This document shows, in pieces, positions 10,948 through 25,000 of a DNA stretch of 64,000 nt. A model generated the notes under the pieces. That model searched no databases. It saw only the letters and a program-made list of their open reading frames with translations, and was not told where the DNA came from. How positions within the stretch are numbered: the first letter of the stretch is position 1; each line of letters begins with the position of its first letter. Made by a program: the position numbers and the translations under genes. Source of the DNA: Pisolithus tinctorius (Eukaryota > Basidiomycota > Agaricomycetes > Boletales > Pisolithaceae); contig JANFAH010000026.1 in assembly GCA_024663395.1 (NCBI GenBank), forward strand, positions 1 to 64,000, in the 5' to 3' direction.

Positions 10948-13900
10948 TCATCCAGGCAAAGGACATACTACTGATATGGAAGGCATTTGATGGTTTGTAC
11001 CTCGGATGGTCGCTTGGGTGTCGAGAGTAGGGGTGCCCCGCGACATCGTCGTAGCTGACCACCTGATCTGCTCTGTGGCCCGGGAAGCAAGCAACAACTG
11101 ATGCTTTGATGTGCCCGCTCCTGCGTCAAGCATGATCCTGGATAATGTACGATCAGTAATTCTGTCGTAGCCCCTTACCGAATGGCTCATCTACCGTCGC
11201 AAGTGAGCTTGATCGTCGTCCACGTTTGTAGATGTTCTCTCAATAATATTCCTAATCTCAGACAAACCCTGGTGACGGCAGTTACGATGACCTTCCGGTA
11301 AACGCAGTACCACCTACCAATAAATTTCCTTCTTCCCGAATGTAACTCACGACCTAATCCATGTCAAGTGACATTTAAAGGAACAAGGGACTGGGCTTGC
11401 CTCTGGCAATAGTTGGTCCACTTCGGCACAGATACCGCACCAACAAAGCCACAGGATCTATTAGCGGACAGTCAGCGTCGAAGGGAAACAAACTTGATGC
11501 CGCCCTTACCTTTCTTGCGACGTCCTCCTGCAGTGCTCGCTGTTCATCATCGTCCTCTGTTACATCGAGCTTCGCTCGTAGAACCCTTAGCTCTTCCATC
11601 ATAGCACGGGCATTGACCTGTCTACATACGATATTCAGGGGGTGGGCTACCGAACGTTAGTAGGTAATAGTGCTGACCTGTCGTAATCAACATGGCTCGA
11701 TTGATTTGTGTCTCTGAAACCAAAACATGGTGAATCATAGAAAGAGGAAACAATTCGAGCACCCACGAGTACTCGTGCCCCATGTATCCATTGAAGAAAG
11801 TAGCACCAATGTGTTGGAATAACTGTTTGTGATTAGAATTAGCTTCAGTGCTTTCTGACAGAACACAATATTTACCCCAGCAGTCAGTGTTCGTGATATG
11901 CACTTCACCTCACGCTCCGTTTCTCGCATCTCGTCGACATACCGACGTGTCGCGCCATTCCCTGTGCAAAGAGCCTGGCATTTCTTGCGCAACATAGGTA
12001 ACACTGATTCAAGGCGTGGGTCCCGTCTAGCCTTGGATTGGTGCTTGCTCTTGAATGGGTTACGCCTTACCGCCCAAGTGACGAACGACAAATTCGGTTG
12101 ATGTGCTAATAAACCATCCTCTGACGCTGCTGGTGAGACGGACCGACCTTCCGTCGTGCTTACAGAAACCTCGCTGTGCAACTCGGTTTCTGTCATCGAG
12201 GGGAGCCTCTCGAACCAGGATATCTCTCCGACCTGCATTTCGAGGGCATAAACAGGACAGGGTATTGAAAGGCTAAACACGCACGTAATTCCTCAGGTAT
12301 TTGAGACCGAACATGTCCGAAAGGAACTCAATCGCTACATCCTTCTTCTGTTTGCTCTGCTGCTATCGTAAGAAGGTTTCCGTGTATTGCACATAGTTGA
12401 CAAACGCACTGCGGGCTGATGTACGCTCGCTATGGAGTAAAAGTGTTCCCTAAATTTTGAAACATCACGTTAGTGACAGAAAAGGGCCGCAATGTACTCA
12501 CTGGATATTTTTGAGCTGGTTCCTTCTCTGCGTACAGGCTAACTCTCGTCGCCAAACCTGTGGGCTCGCGAGGGTGCATAAGGGGGTTAGGGTTCCCGGC
12601 ACCGTGAATTGTTTGCTGCCGTCCGGTGCGGAGTCTGACAGGCAGGATCAAACTGTAGTTAGGACACGAACATTTGCAGAAAGCTCACCACCTCCGGAAT
12701 CTCTTCGCTTTCCTCTATTGTCAACCCAATAGACATCTAAGCATTGTATGACTATCACCACCAAATGCTTCTCTGCAAGACGAGAAGAAAAGGCTTTTAG
12801 CAGCAGCACAAAATTATTGTTGGCAGGAAGCGAGAGGCCCTTCGGTTGACGCAGAGCCAGGTGTTTGTGCTTGTCGTGACATGCCACGACATCATTCTGA
12901 TACCGTAAATCAGACCACCAACGACGTTGGATGCTGGACACGCTAGAGACCACTGGGTGATAAGCTAAGTGCGTGAGATCGATGCCAAGTGCCTCCATAT
13001 TTTCAAAGATATTCCCATCACGTTTAAAACTGCCATTGGAATAGTTGCCATAATCACCCAGCTGTTTATATCAACCTCAAGACAAGTACGGAGATGCACG
13101 ATTATGACGCACTGTAATAGGTTGACCAGAGAACTTGCCGAGCCGTACCAACCAACCATCCAGCTCCAACTGATATGCGTGGGGAAGTGTCTTCAATAGC
13201 CCTGGCATATCAAGGCCATCCGCATCATTCTGATGTAATACAAATGGTCAGGTCCACCCACATAGGAGCCGAAAATTACCAACAGATGTAGCCGTCCATC
13301 GGTGGGGACCATCACAGCAACCAGGACATTGTACGACATCAACCATCACTTTGAAGTTGTCTGTGTCCCATCGACCCCATACCACCTTTGCAGCCCAGAT
13401 TGACCGGGGCAGATGGGCATGCTTGACAAAGTTGATACAATGGTGCTTGTCTGCTCCAGGGTACTTGGGCATACTCTGTGCATGTTCTGAGCGTGCATTC
13501 CACATTCGTCGATATGCTTCTGTGGCAAAGTCTGACCATGGTGTCCAGTTCACCTCTTGAGTTGCAAGGCGTTCATCGTAGGTAACATGCACCCATCCCT
13601 GGCCAAGGTAGTATCCGAGACCAACTGCAAAGCGAGATCTTGCATTGTCGTTAGCATAGACTATGATGATGAGATCATCTGTGAAGGACATGAGTGAGAC
13701 GGCATCGCCTGTGAATTGGCGCGGGAAGGTGCCACAGCGGGTGAAACCATAGTGTGAAGTGTTCTTGTCGTCAAGTGCAAAATCGCGGTGCATCTCATTG
13801 GCATCTTGATGATGCGCGAAATGGAGAGTTCTGAACTCTGGATATGCATTGGGAATGCCAGTAGTGGCAAAGGTCCTATCAAAGCTAGACCCAGATGATA

Positions 13901-15055
13901 CCAAATCGATGGTAACCAGGTTTTCGTCAGTACTGCTACATGCCAATATTGCCCTAAAGTGGAATGGGGAGTCGCGAAGGGGGTGGTTGGGTGGTTGCAC
14001 TTGGATACCCGCATTGCTGACAGAGAATGTGCAATGTTGTTGGCTAAGCGCAGTATCACGCAGGGCCGCGAGTTTGCGTCGATGTGCTCTTCTGTAGGTC
14101 CCGAGAATGGACCGCGGTCTGTCCGGATGATTGTCATCCACGTACTTCACGAGTTTATCGGCGAACTCGTCAAAGTCGACCCTCCTGATGCGGCCACAGT
14201 GCCGAAAGTCGCTGGGATCTTCGGCCAGCACACTGCCTGGGCGTGGCATCGCCGGGCTCCATGCAAATATGCTGTGATCGCTGGACACAGCTGTAGTCGC
14301 TGAAATGCCTTCTCCCCCTCGCCATATAACATCGGCATATTCACGCCAAACAGCCCCATCAACGAATATGCCCGATCCTCCACTCGTGTCGTCCTCCTGT
14401 CGGCTACCCAAGACATGATTTGAGCAACACTGAGGCGCTTAGCAGCCAGACCACCCCTCAAAACTTCGCGTGGAATTTGTGTGATTCTCTCCAGCGTAGG
14501 TGCAAGCCGTCGTTTGTTACCAATGCATGTCCAGTCCCTGTTGAAGAACTCGAGACGTTTCGGTGCAATGAGTTCCTGGAGTGTCCAGCCTCGTATGAAC
14601 CACTCTGGCCAACCATTGGACTTGTGAAACTTGCCATCATCTTGCTTGGTGGGGAAGGTTGGCTTGTCAACATCGTGAAGGTATGCATAGCACACTTGCG
14701 CGTTCCGGTACCATCGATACATCGAATTCATGGCTTCTGATAGTTCCGAGCTGCTCCTCTTATCGAGGCAGCATGTATCGATCCACAACCACTCGTAGCC
14801 ATCCCTCATCGCCTGTTCGCATCCCTTGATGATCTTCCGGAAGCCATCGCACTGCCTAATTTCTTCCCACTCGTGTTTCTCCATCTTCGTGAGCCCAACC
14901 ATCTCTTCGTACCTGATCTCGCTCCCCCAGCGATGTGACACTATGGCATATCTTGTAGTATGGTCATCAAGCTCCTTCATGACTTCGGTTTTGAGTCCAG
15001 CTCATGGGACGCCCTTTTCCAACTCGAGAACGACTTCTACGTTCAAAAACTTCAT
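10948..15055 (-). pseudogene. HET copy A: heterokaryon-incompatibility protein (HET + DUF8212 + long unknown C-terminal region), broken
   Basis: The N-terminal HET domain has all three boxes: RYAIVSHRWG, EWLWIDTCCLDKRSSSE and WFIRGWTLQELIAPKRLEFF. DUF8212 follows (DRAYSLMGLFGVNMPMLYGEGEKAF). A beta-rich region and about 2.3 kb of further exons are shared with copy B: LGDYGNYSNGSFKRDGNIF, LALRQPKGLSLPANN, PLCTLASPQVWRREL, EDDDEQRALQED and GAGTSKHQLLLASRATEQI. Introns such as GTGCGT...AAACAG are conserved between copies. There are two lesions. A TGA at 15002-15004 falls 18 codons after the ATG, although a later in-frame ATG (MKELDDH) could rescue it. A 13-bp deletion after CAGCTG near 14,287 shifts frame inside DUF8212. 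HET proteins trigger incompatibility cell death; this copy probably does not. Confidence 0.78.
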
Positions 15056-15911
15056 CTCACTAGAAGGTCAATGTAAAGCTCAGTATCGATAATTACTAGT
15101 CGCTGCACATACTCCCCAGAAGTCCCGAGCCTACAATGTGAATCTTTAGGCAGCTAGCATCCAGTGTGGGGCGAAGAGCAAATGGAAGACACGGCCTGAT
15201 ACCTTTGTCGTGGTCTCATGGAGGGCTATTCGGGAACGGGACAGAATTTATGTAATTTACGACTATGATTGGAGTGCCAAAATCAAAATCATGGGCAACC
15301 CCCCTCTCCCGAGGCTATCGTCGTATATTCTATGTATTGCAGCACAGTCTAGTCGCCGAATCGATCACTAAAGTACGCAACTCCTCACTTACAGCCGCTT
15401 TGGATTCTCCAATCCAAAATAGATATCCACGGAGTTATCCTAAAATGAATCTGCTATGTGTACGCACACTCCTGCGCCTTTCTGCATTCGAATCTCTGGT
15501 TAGTATGCTGATGTTCGTCATTGCCCTTGAGGCGGACCGCTATCCTGCTCATCCGGATTGTCTCGTAAAAGAGACTTACAGAGGTTTCTTCTCGAGTGGC
15601 ATGTATGTCGGCACTTACGCTTCGCACGATGACCGCTTTCGACCCAGCATCCGATGGTGTGATCAACACGAGTCTTTTGAAGGACTGTTTTATCAGCTCT
15701 GACTCCAAGGAGACTGTACATCAAGGAAATGTGAAGAAAAAATATTCTGATACAGGACGAGCAACCATTGGTGAGTAGAGTACGGAATACTTCGCGACCC
15801 CTTTACCGACAGGTTGATCGGGCACCTCAGGGTCAGAGAAATATCGGTAAACTCTACAGTTACACCGGTATCATTATCGACGGGTTGAATTTATCCGACA
15901 AAGTCAAGGAC
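15056..15911. other. Intergenic between the two HET copies
   Basis: A 145-codon plus-strand ORF (15265-15702) and an antisense ORF cross here, but neither shows family motifs or matching introns. It presumably includes the promoter of copy A. I see no other structure. Confidence 0.4.
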
Positions 15912-18900
15912 CTACCTGGCAATACCCACACTTGCTAAAGTACTGATGGGGAAGGTATTTGAGAATCTGCAGCAAGGATGGTATCTTGAGTATCGAGACC
16001 TGGGGTATCTCTCAAAACAAGTTGTACCTGGCCACTTGATTTGCTCTGCAGCCCTCGCAGCAAGCAATAATTGGTGTTTTGAGGTGCCTGCTCCTGCATC
16101 GAGCATGATCCTGTGTCGAGTGTGATCAGTAGCTTATATCACGGAACAATAATGCCTACCGTCGCATGTTGGCTTGATCATCGTCCAGCTCTACGTACTC
16201 TTTCCGAGCAATAATGAGGAACTGAAGCATCAGTAAACCCTGGTGATGGCGGTTACAATGACATGCAAGTGTGTCGTGATGCCTACCTTCATATTTCCTT
16301 CCCGCCGGATATAACTCGCAACCTGAACCCTGTCAAATGAAAACTATAGAGATGATAATGCTGGCATACCTCTGGTAACAGTTGTTCCGCTTCTGTGCAG
16401 ATCCCACACCAAGAAAGCCACAGTATCTGGTAATGAACAGGCCATGAGCTTCAGAAGGTAACAACTCGATAATGTCCATATACCTTTCCTGTGATGTCCT
16501 CCTCCAGTGCTCGTTGTTCATCATCATCCTCTGTTGCACTGAGTTTCATTTGGAGTACCCTTATTTCTTCCACTATGGTGCAAGTATTAGTCAGCCTGCA
16601 CGTATGATAGTTAGAGGGTGGACTACTACACGTTAGTAGGCATGGTGCTAACCTGTCATAATCAGGATGCTTTGCTGGTAGTCTGGGACCAGAACACAAT
16701 GAATGATAGAAAGAGAAAAAACTCCAGATGGAAAAGGCACTCACGTGTCTTCATCAGCAATGTATGCACCGCTGAAAGCAACATTGATATGTCTGAGTAG
16801 CTTTTGGTGACTAAAGTCAGCCCGAGTTTCATTTAGTCGATGGTAACACTGACGCCAACACTTAGAACTTGGGATATGGACTTGACTTCGCACTCCACTT
16901 TTTGTTTCTCATTCGGAGGGAATGCACCACCTGGTACATCAAAAACTTGGCACTGCTTGTGAAGAAGAGGTAATACTGCTTCGAGACGCGGGTCTTGCCC
17001 AGCCTCGGATTGGCGCCTGCCCTTGAATGCATTATGTGTCATTGTCCAACTGGCGAACGACAATGTCGATTGGGGTGCTAGCAGACCATCTGTTAAAGCT
17101 TCATCTAAGTTTGTGGAAGAACGTACTTAGTGTGACAGGCTGATCCTGCATGTTGCCTATAGAAACCTCACTGCGTAACTCGGTTTCCATCATCGAGGGG
17201 AGCCTTTTGAAGAATGTTATCTCGCCGACCTGCATTTTGAGTTTGTGAACATAACACGAACCGATGAGATATTCAAAGGCTAAATGGTACGCACATAATT
17301 TCTCAGGTACTCGAGACCGAAAATGGCTGAAAAGAACTTGATAGCTGTGTCTTTCTCCTGTCTATTCTGTTGCCATCGTAGGTGAGTGTCCACTAGTTTC
17401 GGATAGCTGCCTAACGCACCACAGGCTTGTGACGAGCTTCAGTTCGCTACGAATAATGTGATCAGCACATACAAACCCTAAGCATAATATAATTAGTTAC
17501 CAGATTCACCAGGGCGAAAAAGTGTTCCCTACACTCCCAAACAGAACATCAGTAATACCACGCAAAGTAATCCACATTGGACTTGCCGAATACATTTGAG
17601 CCATTCCCTCCTCTCTAGACAAGCTAGTCCTCTTCGCCAAACTTGTGGACTTGCGATCGTGCATAACGGAGTGAAAGTCATTGGTTCTGTTGAGTGATTG
17701 ACGCTGTCCGATACCGAGTCTAACACTCAAGGTCAAAAGGTGAGCAGGACGCGATCGTTCGCAGAAAGCTCACCGCCTCCCAGATCCCTTCGTTCTCCCT
17801 CATCATCAACCCCATGGACATCTGAGCATTGTACGACTGACGTCACCAAACATTTTCCGGCAAGACGAGTAGACAAAACTTTCAATAGCAGCACGAAATG
17901 ATCGTTGGCGGGAAGAGAGAGGCCTTTCGGTTGATGCAGAGCCAGGTGTTTTTTTTCATCATGATATGCCATGACAATGTCATCTCGATCCTGTAAAGTA
18001 GGCCAACAGTACTCGATGCTGGACACACAAGGGGCCACCGGGAGATAAGGTAAATCTGTAGAGTCAATGCCAATTGCCTGCATATCCTCAAATATATTTC
18101 CATCACGTGTAAAATCATCATTGGAATAGCTGCCATAATCACCCAGCTGTTTATATCGACCTCAGGACAAATATGAGGATGCATGTCATGACGCACCGTA
18201 GTCTGTTGACTAGAGCATTCTTCAAGCTGTACTGACCACCCGTCCAGTACCAATTGATATGAGTGACACACTGTTTTCATCAGCCCTGGTATATCAAGAC
18301 CATCTCCATCGTTCTATGATAATATGTATCGTTAGATCCGTATGCATACAACACGGAAAGCACCAACAGATGTTTCCACCCACTCACACGGGCCATTACA
18401 ACAACCAGGGCATTGCTCGACATCAACCATGACATTAAAGTTGTCAGTGTCCCACCTACCCCATACTACCCTTGCGTCCCAGATTGACCGGGGTAGGTGG
18501 GCATGCTTGATGAAGGTGTCGCAGTGGTGCTCTTTGTTGTCTGCTCCGGAGTACGTGGGCATAGCCTGAGCAAGTTCTGCACGCACATTCCACATTCGTT
18601 GACACGCCTCTTTGGCGAAATCAGACCATGGTGCCCAGTTCATCTCTTTAGTTGCAGTGGGTTCATCGTGAATGACGTGCACCCATCCTTTGCCCAGGTA
18701 GTATCCAAGGCCAACCGCAAAGCGAGATCTGGTATCATCATTGGCATAGACTATGACTATGAGATCATCTGTGAGGGACGTAAGTGTGACAGAGTCGCCC
18801 GTGAACTCGCGCGGGAAGGTGCCACAGCGGGCGAAACCACAGTGTGAAGTGTTCCTATCATCGAGTGCAAAATCACGGTGCATCTCATTAACATCTTGGT

Positions 18901-20182
18901 AATGAGCGAAATAGAGCATCTTGAACTCTGGATACGTCTTGCGGGTACGAGTAATGCGGAAGGACCTTTCAAAACTGGACCCAGAAGATACCAAGTCGAT
19001 GGTGACCAGACCTTCATCAGGGTATGTGCATGCCAATATAGCCTCGAAGTGACACGGAGACTCGCGAGAGGGTAAGATTGGTAACCACACCTGGATGCCC
19101 GCGTTGCTAACAGAGAATGTGCAATGCTGATGGCTGAGGGCGGTGTCACGCAGTGCCGCAAGTTTGCGCCGATGAGCCCCTCTGTTGGTCCCGAAAATGG
19201 ACCGCGGGCTGCCCAGATGAACATTGCCCACGTACTTCACTAGTTTGTTGGCGAACTCGTCAGATTCGACCTTCCTGGCGCGACTACAATTCCAAAAGTC
19301 ACTCGGATCGTCTGCTAGGACACTGCCCGGTCGTGTCTCCGAGCGTGGTTTCCATGCGAATATGCTGTGATCGTTCGATACGCGAATGATTTCCAGCTGT
19401 AGCCTTTGGAATGCTTTCTTCCCTTCCCCGTACAGCATCGGCATATTCACGCCAAACAAGCCCAACAACGAGTACGCTCGATCCTCTACTCGCGTCGTCT
19501 TCCGGTCGGCTGCCCACGACATAATTTGGCCGACACTAAGACGTTTTGCGGCCATGCCGTCTTTCAAAACTTCACGCAGAATTCTTGTAATTCTCTCCAA
19601 CATGGGTGCAAGTCGTCGTTTGTTGCTAATATACCTCCAGTCCTTGTCGAAGAATTCAAGGTGTTTTGGTGCGATGAGTTCCTGGAGTGTCCAGCCCCGT
19701 ATGAACCACTCTGGCCAACCATTGGAGCGGCTGAATTTGCTAAGATGTCATCTAGGAGGCAGGGTTGGCCTGTCAAGGTCGTGGAGGTATGTATAGCACA
19801 CCTGAGCATTCCGGTACCATCGAAATATCGAGTTAATGGCCTCCGATAATTCTGAGCTGCTCCTCTTGTCAATGCAACACGTATCGTTCCACAGCCATTT
19901 GTAGCCATCTTTCATGGCTTGCTCGCAACTCTTAATGATCTTCCGATAGCCCTGGCGCTGCCTGATTTCTTCCCTCTCGTGTTCCTCCATCTTCATCAGC
20001 CCAATCATCTCTTCGTAACTGACCTCGGCTCCCCAGCGATGTGAAAGTATGGCGTATCTTGTAGTCTGATCATCGAGCTCCGTTATGATTTCGGGCCTGG
20101 CGTGTGTGATGCCCTTATCCTGGTCGAGAACAGCTTCTACGTTTAATAACTTCATCTTCCCAAGGGCCATTTCCAGGTTCAA
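15912..20182 (-). pseudogene. HET copy B: paralogue of copy A with one nonsense codon in the HET domain
   Basis: The frame opens at 20182 (MNLEMALGKMKLLNVEAVL); an internal ATG at MKLLN matches the start of copy A. HET boxes TRYAILSHRWGAE, NDTCCIDKRSSSE and RGWTLQELIAPKHLEFF are present, as is DUF8212 (DRAYSLLGLFGVNMPMLYGEGKKAFQRLQLEII). Copy B keeps the segment that copy A lost. The C-terminal exons parallel copy A throughout and end ...TLASVGIAR with TAG 15912-15914. A TGA at 19748-19750 interrupts the HET domain between boxes 2 and 3, where copy A has CAA. Sequence on both sides stays collinear and in frame. Unless an undetected intron removes this codon or it is read through, the full protein is not made. 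Confidence 0.72.
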
Positions 20183-22049
20183 CTTTACATCAATAATTAG
20201 AGGCCATCACACATACCCCTGGGCGCAGGAAGTCGAGAGAATGACTGTCTTCCGTCTAACAGCCTTGGCCAGCTGGAAGGTTTGGATTACGTAATATGTG
20301 TAATATCACGTGGTTCACCGTACTCTGGATGCGCTCGCCTGCAGCCTTGCGCCATGTTTCCGCACCAATATATCGAGTCTGCCCTATTTTGGTTGACACG
20401 ACTTTTTCCTTTGTCTTCCATTCACTCCTTCTAGTTGTGTTCGACCTGAATCCTTGACGATAGTCCTGAGTTTGACTACAAAGGAACTCAGCACAATAGA
20501 CAGGGTGCCCTCTCGACCTTGCAATCCAAGTCGGCTCCCAGGCTATCTTGAATTTGAAATCGGAAACCCATGCTCTGCATGACTGCATGCATTCAGACAG
20601 GTGGAAACACCTCTTGCCTGACGACAGCGTCCCTTAGCAGCTGCATATTTGGGGTGAGTTAATTATTCCAAAATGTACTAGCCCGTACTTGTACATCCCA
20701 GCTGCTTGCCCTCCTGTCAACTGGCTTCAAATTGTTCTACATATGTCCCACCGGGGATTGATTCACTGTCGAAGTTCATACCGGCCGCAATATATTTGTT
20801 TCGTAGGTCTCCAGGGGAAGCGGGTTCGTCGAGATCGGTGGTCGTAAGATGGCGGAGTCGGTGCGCGTGGGAGGTAAGGAATGTTCATTTCTGCGGTCCG
20901 CTTTCTGTGCATCTGTAATCCTTTTTCATCTCTCCCGACGCCCGACCGACGGACCTCCCGCTCTATGACCGGTTTCGTTGACGGCGGTCTAATTTGAGAG
21001 CGTATGAGAAATATTCCGATTTTTAATTGTTTTCTCAATCGTTTTTCTGATTCCGCTGTTTTAATTAGAGGCACAGAATGTCTTGTGATTATCCCGACAA
21101 GGCGTGATCTCGTAGTGGATCGGGGGTTATCGCCGTCGAATTCGGCTCGCAAAGTTTCAGAAGAGTAGTAGTGCATGATCAGCCGTGATATATGGCGAAC
21201 TTCCCCCCCGCGCATCGCAAAGAAGGGTGTTTAGTAAAAGTTGAGCGGATGGCGTAACTTACCCGCAAAGTCGGGACTCCCTCCTCCTCGTATCCCGCGT
21301 TTTTCTTTGGATGCAGCCAGGGGGACGCACCGAGCTCTCCGGAACATTTAGTTCTAAGGGGTGTTGGGGCGGCAAGGGGAACCAGATTGCCCCGCGGGAC
21401 TGATATGGTCTCGACAAGGGTCCTTTACGTTGATACTTTGATGGTGCCCGACCGCGTGGTCAGTTATTTAGAGTTCGAAGGAAGAATAAACACGTACTTT
21501 CCTTGATTCTTGTTGCCTGTACTCACGATAATAGTAACCATGGTCGCACGAAAGATAAGATTCCTCTGAGCTGTTATTCTGCCCCCACCCCGCTCTTTTC
21601 GACTAGCTCAGGCAGCTGTACTCGTCTTGTCGTCTCCCCTTATCCTGTGGAAAAACGTCTTATGGTAAGCGGATGGAATTCTAGTCTTGTTTCCTAATTT
21701 GGCAGCCAGGTGGTTGAGGTTTTTCAGGGCGGACGCGTGTTTTGATGCGACTGAGCGCCGGCTTTCTTTTTTCTCCTCCCCCCGCACAAAAATCTTTCTG
21801 CCTGTCAGGAAGTGAAAAACACGAGGCTGGCTCATTGCGATACACGAGGCTCACGCTTCCGGATTTTTTCCTTTGTCTTGTTATCTTGACCAGCCCTCGT
21901 CGTTGTGGAGAGGCGCTCAGTTATCTCCTTGACGCCACGAGAAAACCGAAAAATTCGTATCTTCGTTCACGCGATACCATCGTCGTTGACGTCTTCGGCG
22001 CCCGCTTATTTACCACTCTCTTGCATGCTAGTTTCCTTTTATTAACGAA
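20183..22049. other. Intergenic, upstream region of the membrane-protein gene
   Basis: A 1.9-kb stretch without a supportable gene. The longer ORFs on the minus strand (20256-20588, 20763-21215) lack motifs. Pyrimidine-rich runs near 21,760-21,790 and 21,860 are typical of basidiomycete promoters ahead of the ATG at 22050. Confidence 0.4.
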
Positions 22050-25000
22050 ATGTCACGATTGCAGCCCAGCTCTTCTTCCGGTTCACCGTTGAGCGGCGGA
22101 GGTTCTGCCCAGGGCGAGTACTCCCCGACAGGCCAGCGCGGGTATATTTTCGAACATCCATCGTCGCCCGAGCCCACAAGGATGTCGGAGGGGTCAGAGG
22201 GTTACCCATCCTGGCTTCCCACGAGGCCACCCCCACCAGACCCCGGTTCGACGCTTCACTCATCCATCGGAATGCCTGAAACAGGGTTGACCCCTACCGA
22301 GCCTTTTGCTGGTGGTCGCAAGCCTGCTCCACGCTCAATTCGTGTAGTAAGCCTTCAGGATGCCCCCCAGACCGGTCGGGACCGCAGCGAGCCTGCAGAT
22401 CGAGCACGCGCGAGCAACCCCCGCCAAGCTCGTGTTTGGTCTCGCGCCACCACTGCTGGGCTGGATCCAACTCTCGTATCTGCCGCCGTTGATGCACATG
22501 GTCGTATACCTCGTCCCAGGTTTCGCTCCGTCGGCCTCCACCCGGAACTTCTACGGAACCCATCTGTCTTCGGTCGGATTTACTTCTATCTACTTCCTCT
22601 CCTCGCTTTCTACCACTTGCCGCTTCAAACATTTTTTGACTTCAATGTTGTATATATGCTGTTGCAGTAAGTGTGATGCCTCCATGTTCATCCCTCGTTG
22701 CTGATGGAGTCCCACAGAGTAGCGAAGTACCCAAATCCAGTAGCACCCGGCGTGTCAGGCTCTGGCAAGAATTGGGCCCTTGGCGCAGCAGCGTACATAG
22801 CTTGCTGGCTGGTTTGGATTATGGTCGTTTTTGTGCTATATGAGCTCGTCTATTCCTTCTACCGTCGTTGGCGTGTCAGTAAGTGCAGTTCGATGCCTTG
22901 GAGTTCCCCATTTTCAAGACAGTTCATCAGGGCGTCCGCTTATCGTCCCACTTTACCTTTCCTCGTCCGGTTTCAATTTCGTCAGCATGACCTCATACAC
23001 CAACTTCTGCTTCATGCAGTACATTCGTTTCTCTGCCTTTTTCGGTGAAAACGGCAGTCTTCGCGACGGTCTTGCGGAAACGTTTTGGTTCTACTCCCAA
23101 AACTTACCTACCGTTGCACTCCTCCTGCCACGAGCTGGTCTTGTCCTTACCTTGCTATTCGTGTTCTCGTACCCGAATCCCGAATATGTCGCTATGGCCG
23201 AAGCTGGCTTCAGTCCTCGAGATAGGACTTTCTTCCGCGCGTCAGATGGAACGCTGACAAGTTACGCCCGCGGCGTCCTTATCGCCAACGCTGCTTGGAC
23301 AGCTTGGCGTATCCTCGTCTTGATTATCAGCTGGTATGTTGCGTGCACTTGTCTGTTGGTTAGTCTTTAAAGTTATCTTAAGGACCGGCCTGTGGATCCT
23401 GAGCGGCCAGGGCTGCGCAGGAATCTGTGGACCGCGTTACCGATGGGAGGAGGAAGAACACGAAAAGACCATGTCAACAATCAGTGATAGTGTCTCCGAT
23501 GGCGATGCCTTACCCTGGGTTTGGAGAATGTGTACGAGGCTACGTATCCAAGAGGCGTACAACTTCTGTCTTACCGTGAAACCGTCTGCTCGGTGGAATA
23601 TTTCCAAGAAGGAAGAAGGCGGGGATGAAGGGGTGTTGGGCGTCTCCACCACCCCAGCATTCGATGTGGAGCAAGTGCTGGCAGCTATTGGCTTGCCGTC
23701 GGCCCCGACACCTGCACGACGTGCACCAATCTCCGGTGACTTCTTTGAACCAAAGAAAGGAGGAATTGGGATGGCCCCCACGCCCCCACCGGAACTGTCC
23801 GACATCATTCCGAAGGTCGTCAGAAAGTCGTCGACAGAGCGGCCAGTTGCGGGTCCTTCAGCACCATTAATGAAGCTACCTTATCCATTTACAGGCTATG
23901 GAGCACAAGCCTCGCCAAAGGATCAGATTCCCTTCCCGCCTTCACCAGGGTCAAGAAAGGAGAAACGCCGCTCACCGACTTCCAGTAGTGCCGGCCGTCA
24001 GCAGTCGACTCCTGAACAGGTAGACGATGATGATGAAGCGGAAAGCGAAGAGGATGCAGAGGAAGAGGAGGGTGAGGAAGAGGAGGAAGAGGAAGACCCA
24101 GGTGAGGTGGGGGAGGGCAGCGACGCACAGCCGCGTACCTCTGGTTCTTTGTCGAGTCTTGGTCAGCCGATCATGTCTCGGTATCCGTTCCAGTTCCGTC
24201 GGCCTCACGGTCGCGGAGGATCCGTGTCCTCTGGCCCTGCAACCCGTTCCACCCCGCAATCTGATGAGATGCCGTCGTCGAATACACGGTCCTCGCATTC
24301 TCAGTCTACCCGTTCAACAGGTAACCAAGAGACATCTTCTGAATCCCCAATGTCGCACGGGGTCGGCAGTTCTGTCATGTCGAGTCCAGCCTCCGGACAC
24401 GCAAGTGGTAGTCCGATACCCATGCCTCCACGGCACCCTCAACCTGGTAGAGGACGTGCTCGCGCTGGGACGGTGCCCACGTCGTACCCGTACCCTACGT
24501 CGCCTTCCCCTGTTATATCCTCCGGTCGTGTCCTCACTCGCTTGCGCACGGACAGTCAGAACACCGATAATTTGGGGAGTGGTTACGAGTCTTTCATGAG
24601 CGAGCAATATGACGACCAAGATGACGAAGAGGAAGAGGAAGCTGAACCCCAAATGATGGAGCAACCTGAACCTGAAGGTCCCCATGAGGCTGCAGAAGGC
24701 GAAGACAGTGTTGGTCTACTCGGCGTTATGCCCCGCAGCCCTAGGTCATCCAACATCAGCAGCCGACGGAGACGGGGTCGCCGTGACTCACGTTCTAATT
24801 CGCACTCTTCACAATCGGATTCTCAGTCCCGTTCAGCGTCATCACGCTCGCGCGCGGGCTCGGCTGTGCGGTCACGGACGCAGTCTCTCATTCAGAGCTT
24901 GAGTGCTGCATCTCGGTCCTCACTCGATGTCGTGCAAGCCATACGATCACGGACAAGTTCGATGGCACGTCTTGAGGAAGATCCCGGACACATTTCGGAC

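Noticed and set aside
15265..15702. 145-codon plus-strand ORF between the HET copies
   Set aside because: No motif, not shared with the equivalent interval downstream of copy A, and crossed by equally long antisense frames.
20763..21215. 150-codon minus-strand ORF upstream of the membrane-protein gene
   Set aside because: Composition and lack of motifs fit a chance ORF in a promoter region.
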